Shown: positions 51,899 to 62,100 of the stretch, in pieces
Position numbering within the stretch: position 1 is the stretch's first letter
Layout: each line of letters opens with the position of its first letter
Assembly (NCBI GenBank): GCA_024405255.1
Contig: JAKSOY010000001.1
Location: 14,325-78,324 of the forward strand
Length of the DNA: 64,000 nt
Direction of reading: 5' to 3'
Source of the DNA: Kiritimatiellia bacterium
GTDB lineage: Bacteria > Verrucomicrobiota > Kiritimatiellia > RFP12 > UBA1067
Made by a program: the position numbers and the translations under genes
The notes under the pieces: generated by a model
The model's input: the letters and a program-made list of their open reading frames with translations, nothing else
The model's database searches: none
What the model was told of the DNA's origin: nothing

Positions 51899-52918
51899 TC
51901 AGATATCACTCTGTCGTAAATTACGAGGACGGCATTGATCTTCCTCTTTGATGATGATATCCACCTGCCTTCCAGACAGAATGCGACGGACAGGTCTTTC
52001 GTCTTCCTTTTGAATGACCAGCTCCTTTAAGTCGGGAAGCAGAGAAAGACGTTCCAACCCGTCCAGTGGGAGCTCGGACACCGACATATCAAGGCGTTCA
52101 ACCGAACGCGCCACATCCTTGAGTCGATAATATATCGGCGGCGTCAACTTTTTCAATTGGCTCAAATGGCGTAGCGAGTCGAGTTCCAGAAGCAACGCCC
52201 CTTCCATGTCGAGTTTCTCAAGGGGCACCCCTTTCAACCAATAAAAAGAAGTCACGACGATTGCAAGACCGACGTCATCCGGGCAAGGTTGCCAGTCTGC
52301 CCAACCACGAACAATCAATGATTTGAGTTTCTTCATTGCCACGGCCTCAGCATCCAGCCCCATGACCAACAAGCTGCCCCCCTTGATTTCCAAGTGTTCC
52401 AGTTCCGACATTTGAGGCAAACGGCAGAGAGACGTTGCGAACATTGAATAATCACCTGCCGAAGGGAATTCAAGTTGTAAATATTTGAGGCGGGGGAAAC
52501 GGGCTAATTCGGGCAACATGCGCGAGACTTTTTCCTGACATTCGCCAAGCGGATTCTGTTCATCGTCCACTGGCACATCGATCTGCCATGTCAGCGCACG
52601 GACATTCTCAAACCTGGCGGCCTTCAATGGCGGCATGGCACCGACAATTGTCAACGCCGAAGTCTCATTCGAAATCAAGGCCAACTCTTTCGCGACATGG
52701 GGCTCGGAATAGACCCACTGCGAAACCACATCAGGAATCGCAACGCCTGCGCAAACATACTCGCCTCTTCCAGGTCTGGTTGTCGCGCTTGCCCCTTCGA
52801 CAGATGCGACTGATCCTATGATCGAATGAATGTCGATCTCGGAACTCCCTGAGTGTTGTCCCGAGCACCCACTCATAATCAGACACAGAAAAAAACAGTA
52901 CGCACTTATTCTCCGCAT
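51899..52918 (-). CDS. Lipoprotein with leucine-rich segments
   Basis: 339 residues; signal peptide MRRISAYCFFLCLIMSGCSG with lipobox IMSGC. Irregular leucine-rich repeats are visible through the protein: LARFPRLKYLQLEFPS, MSELEHLEIKGGSLL, LRHLSQLKKLTPPIYY, LERLSLLPDLKELVIQ, at spacings of roughly 25-30 residues. The likely role is protein binding at the envelope. AAAGGATG precedes the ATG. It follows the esterase gene by 109 bases on the same strand. A/T content seems somewhat higher than in neighbouring genes. Confidence 0.72.
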   Translation of the reverse strand: MRRISAYCFFLCLIMSGCSGQHSGSSEIDIHSIIGSVASVEGASATTRPGRGEYVCAGVAIPDVVSQWVYSEPHVAKELALISNETSALTIVGAMPPLKAARFENVRALTWQIDVPVDDEQNPLGECQEKVSRMLPELARFPRLKYLQLEFPSAGDYSMFATSLCRLPQMSELEHLEIKGGSLLVMGLDAEAVAMKKLKSLIVRGWADWQPCPDDVGLAIVVTSFYWLKGVPLEKLDMEGALLLELDSLRHLSQLKKLTPPIYYRLKDVARSVERLDMSVSELPLDGLERLSLLPDLKELVIQKEDERPVRRILSGRQVDIIIKEEDQCRPRNLRQSDI

Positions 52919-53027
52919 TTTCTACATCCTTTCACTCCAGCGGTCGTTGTACGCGAAGCGGTCGTCGTTACGCGTGACAAGCCAATTGTGCGCGTCGAAC
53001 GAATACGCGAACGAGGCGAATTTAGAA

Positions 53028-54356
53028 TTACCAACCATTCCCTGTCAGCGAATAGGCCTGGTGCGGTTCTGGGGGCACATAGCCGTGCGTCGATCCCTGA
53101 ACCCAGTTGATCTTCTTCGGACAGTTCATGTTGTTGTAGAGAATCGCAATGCCGGACGGCGGACACGTATAGTCGCCCAGTCCCGCACGCGTAATCTCGA
53201 CACGGCAGGTCTTCGGGAAGCGCTTGGCGAAGTTGATCGGATCGTAATATCCCATCGCAGGCGTCCAATCGACACCCCAGCCTTTCTTCACGCGACTCGT
53301 CGTCGCATTTCCACCCATGTCGCAGCACCACGGAATTCCCGCAAGCGCGAGCGAAACCTGCGCGTCGAGTCCCGCCGCCCAAAGCGTCTGAAGGCCACCC
53401 TGGCTACCGCCGGAGACGATCAGGTCCTTGCCGTTCCATTCCGGCAGGGACTTGAGATACGCCAACGCGCGCATCACGCGCCATGTCATGCCTTCGAAGT
53501 AGCACCCCTTCGGATTCGGATGTTCGGCGGCCGCAAGCGCATAGGACTTTCCGTGCGAAGCGATCTTCTTGCCATATTCCGTGTAGTAGGCCTGCTCGCG
53601 GTTGAGATCGAAGCCGTGCGCATTGATATGCAGACGGATTTCGTTTGCCGGACCGTCTTTCGGCGCATACTCGCCCGACTTGATCCAACCGCTGTAGCCG
53701 TCAACTGCCAGATGCGCCGGGAATTTCTTTCCCGTCTTCGCCGCAACCGGGATGGTGATGTGTCCGGTGACAGGACGCGGCCCCGCGCACGGAATCACAA
53801 CGGCATAGACATCGGACGTTCCCCTCGACGGCTTCTTCTCCAGCTTGACAAGGCCCTTGAACGGCACCGCCTCGAGCTCGGCCTTCTGCTTCGCCCAGAA
53901 CGCGTCGAAGTCCTTCGGTTCCGGCACACCCTTCAGCAGCTCGGGCTGAACGGCCGCACCGCCGTCGAAGAAGATGCGCGAATCGCGACGACCTTTCATC
54001 GGACTCCGAACCTCATTGCCCTTCTTGTCGACGACCCAGGCGTTCAGGCGCACGAAACCGGGTTCATTGAGCGTCATCTCGTACGTGTACGGCTTGTCGA
54101 GGCGCAGAGGGACTTGTCCGGCATTCCGCTGTCCGTCATCGCCTGCCAAGACCCACTTGAGGAAATAGGTGTCCGGCGGCAACGACTTCACATTCTGCAA
54201 CGTCAGCGAGAATTGAATCTTCTCGCCCGGCTTGTATTCAGTCGCCCGCGCCTTCTGCGTTTCACCATGCAGAATCGCCCGATCCAATTCTCCGGCCGCG
54301 AACGCGGCACACGCAAACGCCGTTGCGGCAAAAAGAGTTCCCAGATGTTTCAACAT
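53028..54356 (-). CDS. Acetylxylan esterase-type hydrolase (CE7-like)
   Basis: The start is the ATG at 54354-54356 (MLKHLGTLFAATAFACAAFA), seven bases after AAGGAG; a TTG reading two codons longer is less likely. 442 residues, signal peptide. N-terminal beta domain to about 130, then the alpha/beta hydrolase: VSGGSQGGLQTLWAAG holds the Ser, LGDYTCPPSGIAILYNN the Asp, and GSTHGYVPPEP the His. CE7 enzymes remove acetyl groups from xylan or antibiotics. Last of the glycan-degradation genes on this strand, 19 bases after the SGNH hydrolase stop. Confidence 0.84.
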   Translation of the reverse strand: MLKHLGTLFAATAFACAAFAAGELDRAILHGETQKARATEYKPGEKIQFSLTLQNVKSLPPDTYFLKWVLAGDDGQRNAGQVPLRLDKPYTYEMTLNEPGFVRLNAWVVDKKGNEVRSPMKGRRDSRIFFDGGAAVQPELLKGVPEPKDFDAFWAKQKAELEAVPFKGLVKLEKKPSRGTSDVYAVVIPCAGPRPVTGHITIPVAAKTGKKFPAHLAVDGYSGWIKSGEYAPKDGPANEIRLHINAHGFDLNREQAYYTEYGKKIASHGKSYALAAAEHPNPKGCYFEGMTWRVMRALAYLKSLPEWNGKDLIVSGGSQGGLQTLWAAGLDAQVSLALAGIPWCCDMGGNATTSRVKKGWGVDWTPAMGYYDPINFAKRFPKTCRVEITRAGLGDYTCPPSGIAILYNNMNCPKKINWVQGSTHGYVPPEPHQAYSLTGNGW

Positions 54357-54375
54357 GATCAATCTCCTTTATCCT

Positions 54376-55158
54376 TTATTTCAAAACATCTTTAAGCGCG
54401 TTAAGCCAGAGCTCGTAGCCGGCATCTGTCGGATGGATTTCATCGGCCATGATCGAATGCGGCACCCAGCCGTTCGGACCGACCATCTTCGCATTGAAAT
54501 CGATCCAGACGATCTTGCCGTCCTTCTCGGCAAATGCCTTCAGCAGCGCATTCGTCTTGTCGTTGCGCGCTTTCGCCGCAACATGGCGCTGGGACTTCGC
54601 CGAAGCGCCACGCGGGAAAATCGGATGAAGCACGATCTTGGCCTGCGGCTGCCTCTCGCGGATGAGCGACACGATCTTCTCGACGCCTTTCGCGACATTC
54701 GCAGGATCCGTCGTCGAAGAGGAATTGTTGTTCGTGCCGATCATCAGCACGATCGTCTTGGCCGTGTAGCCATCAAGCTCGCCGTGCAGAATGCGCCAAA
54801 TGACGGTCTCCGTCCGGTCGCCGCCGTAGCCGAGATTGAGCACGCTCCGCCCCTGTGCAAGCTTGGCCCAGCTCTTCGGATGATGCCATTCCCAGAAGTG
54901 CATGATCGAGTCGCCCAGCATCACCAGATCAACGGTCTTTCCCTTGTAGGACTCGATGAGCTGATGGCGGCTCAAGAAACGATTCGCCCACCAGTAGTCG
55001 CCGAAGAGTCCCGGGTCACGGCGCTTGTCCTTTGTCCGACTCTCCATATGAGAAACAGCCGTCACTTCAATCGGGAGTTTCGGCGCGGGTTGAGGTGCCG
55101 CCCAGACGCCAACAGACGCGAGGGCGAACAACAGAACGATTTGTTTTTTCAGATGCAT
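54376..55158 (-). CDS. SGNH/GDSL-type hydrolase
   Basis: The ATG at 55156-55158 (MHLKKQIVLLFALASVGVWA) is eight bases from AAGGAA; one at 55162-55164 (adding MS) is too close to the site. About 260 residues, signal peptide. Motifs in order: block I MLGDSIMHFWEWH, block II NLGYGGDRTE, block III GTNNN, block V DEIHPTDAGY with catalytic Asp and His. Family members deacylate carbohydrates or lipids; here deacetylation of glycans alongside the CE7-type enzyme is inferred. Confidence 0.86.
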   Translation of the reverse strand: MHLKKQIVLLFALASVGVWAAPQPAPKLPIEVTAVSHMESRTKDKRRDPGLFGDYWWANRFLSRHQLIESYKGKTVDLVMLGDSIMHFWEWHHPKSWAKLAQGRSVLNLGYGGDRTETVIWRILHGELDGYTAKTIVLMIGTNNNSSSTTDPANVAKGVEKIVSLIRERQPQAKIVLHPIFPRGASAKSQRHVAAKARNDKTNALLKAFAEKDGKIVWIDFNAKMVGPNGWVPHSIMADEIHPTDAGYELWLNALKDVLK

Positions 55159-55235
55159 ACTCATTTTCCTTTTTTGTTTTTCAAATTCCTTCAATGCTCA
55201 AAAAACGGCAAACCCAACTTGCTGCTTGGATGCGT

Positions 55236-55979
55236 TCACCCTTGAAGCGTCCAGCCGAAGTCGTTATGGTAGATCATCTGGCGCGTCATGCCGCCGTCGA
55301 TGCAGATGTTTTCACCCGTGATGAAACCGGCCTTGTCACTCGCGAGGAAAAGAACCATGTTCGCGATGTCGAGGGGATTGCCCACGCGTCCGGCAGGCTG
55401 CTGGGTGGCATCAGGTCCTTCGTAGACCTTGTAGGCCGTATCAATCCATCCGGGCGAAATCGAGTTCACCCGCACCTTCCCCGCCAAACTCACCGCGAGC
55501 GCATGCGTGAGCGCAGCGATACCGCCCTTCGCCGCCGTGTAGCTTTCGCTCTGCGGCTGGCTCATCCGATCGCGTGAGGACGAAATGTTGATGATGGAAG
55601 CGCCCGCCGCAAAATGATCCTTGAAGAGCTTCGCGAGATAGAACGGCGCCACCACGCCCACCGCCTGTGCGTAGGCGAATTCTTCGTAGGTGCAAGTGTC
55701 AATACCTTTGAAGAGCGGAAGCGCGTTGTTGACGAGGACGTCAATACGACCTTCTTTCGCAATCACTTCGCCTGCGAACCGTTCGAGTACGGTCTTGTCG
55801 GAAATGTCGCCCACGAACCACTCGCCCGGCTGTTTGTCGATGACGTAGACCGTTGCGCCGATCTTGCGGCATTCCTCGGCAATGCACTTGCCGATTCCCT
55901 GCGCGCCACCTGTCACCACCACGACCTTTCGGCACCCTTCTGCCGTCGCAGAGGAACGCGGTCCTTCCTGTTCACTCAT
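55236..55979 (-). CDS. Short-chain dehydrogenase/reductase
   Basis: The start is the ATG at 55977-55979 (MSEQEGPRSSATAEGCRK), after AAAGGACAG; a longer reading has no site. 247 residues. Rossmann motif VVVVTGGAQGIGKCIA, NNA (VNNALPLF), catalytic SYTAAKGG with Tyr and Lys, SISPGW, and GFITGENICIDGGM. NAD(P)-dependent oxidation or reduction of an unknown alcohol, cytoplasmic. Lies between the GH2 gene and the SGNH hydrolase in one direction, suggesting use of the released sugar. Confidence 0.9.
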   Translation of the reverse strand: MSEQEGPRSSATAEGCRKVVVVTGGAQGIGKCIAEECRKIGATVYVIDKQPGEWFVGDISDKTVLERFAGEVIAKEGRIDVLVNNALPLFKGIDTCTYEEFAYAQAVGVVAPFYLAKLFKDHFAAGASIINISSSRDRMSQPQSESYTAAKGGIAALTHALAVSLAGKVRVNSISPGWIDTAYKVYEGPDATQQPAGRVGNPLDIANMVLFLASDKAGFITGENICIDGGMTRQMIYHNDFGWTLQG

Positions 55980-56019
55980 GACATCTGTCCTTTCGTATGA
56001 CGACTCTTCTCCCACACGC

Positions 56020-59000
56020 TCACTCAACCACGTCGAACTCGGCCAGGTGCGCCCACGGACCCACATGCACCGAGAGCGCCGTGAACTTGACGAAACGCGC
56101 TTTCACCGGACGGGCGAACGGGATCGTCTGCGCCTTCGCCGTTTTCGCGAGCGTCTTCTCCGCAGCGACCTGCCAGGTCTTACCGTCAAGGCTCGTCTCC
56201 ACGCGACACGCCTTCACAAGACCGTTGGGGTTTCCGTCCAAACGACCCGACACCGTGACGCCCTTCAACACCGACTCACGCCGCAGCGTAAACGTAATCC
56301 AATGCGGCGGCTCGGGGTCCTTACCGTTTTTCCAGCGTGTATGCCAGATCGTCGCGGGATCGCCGTCGCAGGCATTCTTCATCTCCCAGCCGCCGGCTTC
56401 GTCGGACGAGCAGGCAATCGCCCGCACGCGTCCCTGCGCCGCCTCGAGCGCGCGTACCTTTTCAAGCGGGACTTCAACCGCCGGCGCCGTCCGATCCAAG
56501 AGAAGATAGTCACACACGCTCTTGAAGAGGAGACGCGTCTCCGGACGCGTCATCTGCTCTGCACGGAAATCGACGCCCGAAACGATGAGACGTCCCTTCC
56601 CCACCTTGACTTCCGCGAGCAAGGCGAGCGGTTCGCTCGTGAACCAGTCGGGCACCACGCGCACAATCGGACGAATCGCGGGATCAAGCAGATCGTAGCG
56701 GATGGCACTGCCCTTCAAGCACGCTTCCCACCAGAGCCAGTCGCTCACCTTCCCGCACGGGAAACCCGCGAGCGCAGGATGCGCAGGATCGGGAATAAGT
56801 CCATTCGTGTGCGGCGGCTGTCCAGCTGTCCAGGCCGTATTCCAGAATACGGTCGAGAACCCGAGAACGCGATTCGCACCCGCCTTTGACGCGAGGAATC
56901 CCTTCGGCAGCGAGAGAATCGCGCGCCCGCCACCGGCCAACACCTGCTCAAGGCGATCATCGACCGCTGTAAAGACCTCCACCTTGGGCGTTTCAATTCG
57001 CACCGGGAGATTCCACACAGGCCACTCGTTCATCGCCCCGTCGATTTCAACGCGCAGGGTGTAGCGCGCCGGTGCGGGAAGGCGCGCGAAATCGATTTCA
57101 ATTGTGCCGAGCGCGAGCGGCGAGCCGAGCGGAAGCTCGTTCACCGACAACGTACCGCCGAGTGTTCCCACGGACCATTTCACCTGCGCGTTCTTGAGCG
57201 GACGCGCGTAGTTCGCCGCTTCCAGAACGACCCGTGCCACCTCGCCCGTGAAGGCGAACGACGAGAGGCGCGCAAGCGGCACGAGCGGCGCGTTCCAACG
57301 GCGGAACTCGTCCGGTCCCACATAGCCCTTCTCCTCGTGGAAAGCGTCCATAAGCCCCGTGAGCGCCGTCCCCTGCCCCATGAAGTCGACGAGCGAGAGA
57401 ATCTGATATCCGCCCATCCCGGGCGTACGCAGCACGGCTTCCATATCGTGCTTGTAGCAGAGGGTCTGAAGGCGTCCGGAGGCAAACAGGAAATCGTCCG
57501 CCAAGGCAGCAAGACCGTTCTTCGCAAGACGGTCGCGGAAGAGCTCGAAATTCTTCGCCTTCAGGTCGCCCGTGTATTTTGCGATCTCGCGCAAGTTGGG
57601 GAAGGCGCACCACTGTCCCTGTTCGTGCGTGATGACGGGACGCTCCGCCTTCGCCGTCTGGTCGATGAAATTGAAGTCGGCGGTGGGCGGTGCCGAATTG
57701 ATACGGCTTCCCATGCCTTCGCCCCAGCGGTAGAGCCGCGGCGACGGATCGACGAACACGTCGCTCTCCGGCAACTTCGGCCAACCCGACGCGGCGGAGA
57801 CGAGGAAGCGCGAATCCCGCGCATGCCAGCTCCGCACGAAGTCGGCCAGGAACTTCTTCTGGTTGCGTCCGCTCGGTTCATTGCCATGGACGAGCAGACA
57901 GAAGCTCGGATGGTTGCCGTAGGCTTCGACGATGCGGGCCGCCTCCTCATGGAGCCAACGGTCCGTAGCGCCGCCGTCTCCGACTGTCGTCCACACGCTC
58001 GCCTCGATCTGGAAATAGAGACCGAGTTCATCTGCGACCTCGAACGCCGCCTCAGGCGGACACCACGAGTGGAAACGCACGTGGTTGAACCCCCAGGCCT
58101 TCATCGTCTTCAACTGGCGCTCCCACTCGGCGCGGTCGGTGGCAGGATAGCCCGTGCGCGGACACTGCGCGCAATGGACCGTGCCGCGCAAAAAGGCCGG
58201 ATGGTCGTTGAGGAAGAGACGCTTCCCCTCGCGCCGCCAGCTACGCACGCCATAGCGGACCTTTTTCACATCGCCGCCAAAGGCGATCTCCGCCGTATAG
58301 AGGTTTGGATGGAACTCGTCCCAGTCCTCCACGTTCAACGGCATCGGCTGCGTTACGACGCCCATCTTGCCGCTCGCCGTACGCACCTCGGCGATGAGCG
58401 TGCGCGTGGCACGGTCGGGCGTCAGTTTCACGGACGCGATTTCATCCCGGGCGCGGAAGTCGATGGCGAGGCGGCCGATCGCGCCGTTCCAATTGCCGGC
58501 GATGTGGTCGGAAATCGAATGGGCGTTAATTCCCGGATTGATGGCGTGAATCGCGTTGTCGATCTCAAGACGCAACTCGTGGCGTCCGGGCGTGAGCTCG
58601 CCAAGCGGAATCTTCTGCGGGGCCGAAAGCGCCTCGCCGCGTCCCTTCTCCACACCGTCGACAAACACGACGCTGCACCAATGCGCGCGTTCGAGGAAAA
58701 GTTCTGCGAGGCGTCCCTTGGCGGCATCCGGCACATCGATCGTACGCGTAAAGACGACCTTCCCCACATAGTAATGACTCGGCGTGAGGAAGAACGGCAT
58801 CTTCACGTTTTCCGGATGAGCGACGACTTCCGGCCAGGCCGCGCGCCAGCCGGGCCGGAGCGAAAGCGTCCACGGCGTATCAAGTGTAATCGCGTTTCCA
58901 AGCCCCTGCTCGGAAATCGATCCCGGCAGTCGGACGACCTGAGACCGGCCATCCGAAAGCGTCGCCTTCCACGCTCCCGCAAGTGAAAGCGAACAACTCT

Positions 59001-59064
59001 CTCCCGCCCAAACGCTTCCCACGGAAAGCAAGGCACCCAGCAAGGCTAATTGTAAATTTTTCAT
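56020..59064 (-). CDS. Glycoside hydrolase family 2-type enzyme with discoidin-like domain
   Basis: 1014 residues, signal peptide (MKNLQLALLGALLSVGSVWAG). N-terminal sugar-binding jelly roll (about 25-200), Ig-like domain, then the catalytic barrel: NDHPAFLRGTVHC, GFNHVRFHSWCPPEAAFEVA and LVHGNEPSGRN with the acid/base Glu; ITHEQGQW holds a candidate nucleophile Glu. A linker domain precedes a C-terminal F5/8 type C (CBM32-like) domain (about 870-1014, CDGDPATIWHTRWKNG). GH2 includes beta-galactosidases, beta-mannosidases and glucuronidases; specificity not determinable. TAAAAT at 59071-59076 lies 6 bases before the ATG and no ribosome site is visible, so a leaderless message is possible. Confidence 0.88.
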   Translation of the reverse strand: MKNLQLALLGALLSVGSVWAGESCSLSLAGAWKATLSDGRSQVVRLPGSISEQGLGNAITLDTPWTLSLRPGWRAAWPEVVAHPENVKMPFFLTPSHYYVGKVVFTRTIDVPDAAKGRLAELFLERAHWCSVVFVDGVEKGRGEALSAPQKIPLGELTPGRHELRLEIDNAIHAINPGINAHSISDHIAGNWNGAIGRLAIDFRARDEIASVKLTPDRATRTLIAEVRTASGKMGVVTQPMPLNVEDWDEFHPNLYTAEIAFGGDVKKVRYGVRSWRREGKRLFLNDHPAFLRGTVHCAQCPRTGYPATDRAEWERQLKTMKAWGFNHVRFHSWCPPEAAFEVADELGLYFQIEASVWTTVGDGGATDRWLHEEAARIVEAYGNHPSFCLLVHGNEPSGRNQKKFLADFVRSWHARDSRFLVSAASGWPKLPESDVFVDPSPRLYRWGEGMGSRINSAPPTADFNFIDQTAKAERPVITHEQGQWCAFPNLREIAKYTGDLKAKNFELFRDRLAKNGLAALADDFLFASGRLQTLCYKHDMEAVLRTPGMGGYQILSLVDFMGQGTALTGLMDAFHEEKGYVGPDEFRRWNAPLVPLARLSSFAFTGEVARVVLEAANYARPLKNAQVKWSVGTLGGTLSVNELPLGSPLALGTIEIDFARLPAPARYTLRVEIDGAMNEWPVWNLPVRIETPKVEVFTAVDDRLEQVLAGGGRAILSLPKGFLASKAGANRVLGFSTVFWNTAWTAGQPPHTNGLIPDPAHPALAGFPCGKVSDWLWWEACLKGSAIRYDLLDPAIRPIVRVVPDWFTSEPLALLAEVKVGKGRLIVSGVDFRAEQMTRPETRLLFKSVCDYLLLDRTAPAVEVPLEKVRALEAAQGRVRAIACSSDEAGGWEMKNACDGDPATIWHTRWKNGKDPEPPHWITFTLRRESVLKGVTVSGRLDGNPNGLVKACRVETSLDGKTWQVAAEKTLAKTAKAQTIPFARPVKARFVKFTALSVHVGPWAHLAEFDVVE

Positions 59065-59070
59065 ACGAAA

Positions 59071-59076
59071 ATTTTA
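59071..59076 (-). promoter_or_regulatory. Minus-ten of the GH2 gene, leaderless arrangement
   Basis: TAAAAT on the minus strand followed by 6 bases and the ATG at 59064. The same geometry as at dsbD and the PL8 gene. Confidence 0.4.
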
Positions 59077-59128
59077 GCACAGCCCCACCGTGGGAAGCAA
59101 GGAGAAATTCAGCTCGCCCGGCAAGACG

Positions 59129-62100
59129 TCAACGAAGGATGACAGCCGTTCCAGAACTGTCCACGCGCAGACGCTTGTTGTGAACGGTGATGGCAAGCCC
59201 GGGGCGCTCCTCGCCGTTCACGATCACCTTCCAGTTCTTGAACGAACCCGAGGCGTTCTCAACGACAAGCGGCAGGGTGAAGTGCGAGCCGAGATCCTCG
59301 GGTGCGTTCACCACCTCCAAGACGCCGCCCGCCTGCGTCGCAAGCAACGTCACCGTGCCCGCCCCCGTCCAATCCACCTTCACACCCGTCGCCTTGAACT
59401 GCGGCGTGGACACGGCCAATGTCGCCTCCGCCGCCACCTCCACCGTCCCGAGCACACCCGCTTCGTCGCTTGCGGGCGAGGCGAGCGGCACAAGCGAATA
59501 CGGCACGCCTCCATTGAAGGCCGTCGTCACCGTGTGGGGCGTTCCGACATTCGCACGCGTATCCACGGTGACCCAATTCACGCCATCCACACTCGCTTCG
59601 AGCTTCCAGGTGTTGGGATTGCGCTGCCAAAAATTGACAGCATGAATCGTCGAGGTCAGAAGATAGCCTGTCACGGGCGCGGCCGTATCCGCCAGACGCA
59701 TGGTGACGATGATCCACGAACTCGCTGTGTCCGGCGTATTGAGCTTATGATCGGTCACGCACCATTTCGTTTGCGGATTCCCGTCAAACAGCTTATCCAC
59801 GGTTTCGTTATTGCCATGGGCATATCCTTTCGCCTGGGCAAAAGTACCCGACCGGAGCGACGTCGCCGCCGTACCATCGCTCATCATCTGCAAACCCTGG
59901 TTCACCCGGTTCCCGGCAGCATCGAAAAGGGAAAGTTCGGAAGTTTCCATGATTTCACCGGACTCCGTCTTCTGGAACGACATGCGGAACCACTTCCAGC
60001 CGTTGGACGGGAACGGCGCCACCGTGAGGCGGCCGCCCGCCACGCGCAAATCGCCTGCGAAGTTCGGCGTGCCCATGAGCGCGGCTTCGCCCGTGCCGCT
60101 CTTGACAATCGCGCCCGAGCCGGTGACGGACGCATTCACGAATCCGTCCGTGAGGCGCAGTTCGCCGCCGTTCGTGAGGGCAAGCGTCTCCACGTTCACG
60201 CCGGCCGCCTTGAGCGGCATGCCGTCCATTGTGAGCGACGAACCTGGCGCCCCCCACACGTTCACCGGTGTATTGGCGGAAGGGATGTCGAACGGACCCG
60301 CCCAGGACCAACGCGCCGTCGGTGCCGTGAAGTTGAGGCGCTTGTCGAGGGTCACCCAGGTTTCGCCGTCGTTACTGCCCTGCAGGAGCCAGTCCGTCGG
60401 ATCGCGCGAATCCTTCGTTCCGGCCCCCATGTTCGATGTCGCCCAGTTGTAGGAGGTCACACGCTGGGGCTGGGCGTAGTCGATCTGCAGGCGGATGAGG
60501 CCCTTGTTCGCCGCCGCCTTCGTCGCGGCGCAACGGAAGTCGAGGTACTTCGTCGAGAGCGAACCGTCAAGGGCATACTTCGGCTGTTCGGCCGTCGGAG
60601 AATTGCTGTCGGCATTGTTTGCCTGCGTCGAGGAAAAGCCACTGCGCTTCCCGGTCACGTCTTCGTCGCCGTCCATCAGCTTCAATTCGGCAAATTCCAT
60701 GCTGTTGCAGTTGGAGCCGCACGCACGCAGCACCACGAACCGATAGTGACGGTAGGTAGGCGCACGGCATACCGCTGCACCCGAGAGGACGAAATCGCCG
60801 TCAAGCGATCCGTTCATCGTGAGCGTGCCCGAGCCCTCCTTGCGAATCGTCGCGTTCGCAATCGGCGCAAAACCAAGTTCGGCGTCACCATCGCCGCGCC
60901 CCACGACGACCGTCGCCTTCGTTGCCGACGTATTGACCAACGCACCGTTATCGTAGGCGGTGTTGAAAACTACGGTATGTCCGTTGAGGTCGAGCGAAGC
61001 CGGATACTCGGCGCGCACATCGCCCGCATTCGATCCCGTCGGGAACGTCACATCCGTTGAGAACGTGGTCGTACCCCCCGTGAAACGCGTATCGCCCGCG
61101 TATTCAAGCGTCGTCAACTTCCCGAGACCGAAGGTGAGCGAACCGGCGCCTGTCCGCGCGAACCCGCCTTCGCCCATGAAACGCGCCGTCACACCATCGC
61201 CCGACATGAAGGTATTCGCATTCGCGGGGAAATCGAAAATGATGTCATGCCCCGCCGAGGCAATGAAATCCATCTTGCCGTTCTGATTAAGCGAGAGCAA
61301 GGTCTTGCCACTCCCCGTGGCCGAGACACGTCCACCTTCGAACACCATCTGCCCGGCCGGATCGTCGTTCTTAATGAACTGTGCCACTTCAAGCGAAGTT
61401 CCTTCGCCGAGCGAGACCGTCGCGCGCACGGTGTCACGATCGGCACCGTCAATCGGACCGTAGGGCGTAAAGGTGAAGGTGTTCCCCGTCACCTTGGCGC
61501 CATCCTGCAAGGCAATCGACCCCGTCGTCACGCGGCGCGCTGTCCCCACATCGCCTGCGAGAATGACATTTGCGAGGTTCATCGTGGCATTGGAGACAAC
61601 GAGCGTTCCCGCATCGCCGCTCTTGCCCACATAGGTGTTCCCCGTCACTTTCACCGTTCCACTCGTCACGGCAAGCGTCGCCGCCGTTTCCCCTGTACCC
61701 GTCACATCGAGAGAGGCGAAACTCGCCGTTGCGCCCGGTTCAACGAAGAGAGCCGTACTCTCGGGATCGAGCGACACCGCTCGACCGTCCGTGAAATGGG
61801 CCGTGCCCTTGCCCGCTACGCAGAGCGGCACATTCCCAAGCCCTGTATTGGCGAGGTTGAAAGTAGTTCCCGCAAGCGTCGTTACCAGGAACGGATTCTC
61901 GGGCGAAATCGCGCCCGACGTCACCACGCCAGTCAATGTCGCGGTACCCGCGGCCGGACCCATTAACTGGGTGTCGTAATAGAGCGTGTTCAGGCTAACG
62001 AGATCAAGATCCGTCGTAATATCGAAATTCACTTGGAAAACCGCCTTCTCGGCGGGTGTTTCCTCCCATGTGATTTTCTCGATGTCGGACGGTGAACACA

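Noticed and set aside
59090..61060. A long plus-strand reading opposite the giant surface protein
   Set aside because: Arg/His-rich, no domains; the minus-strand protein explains the region.
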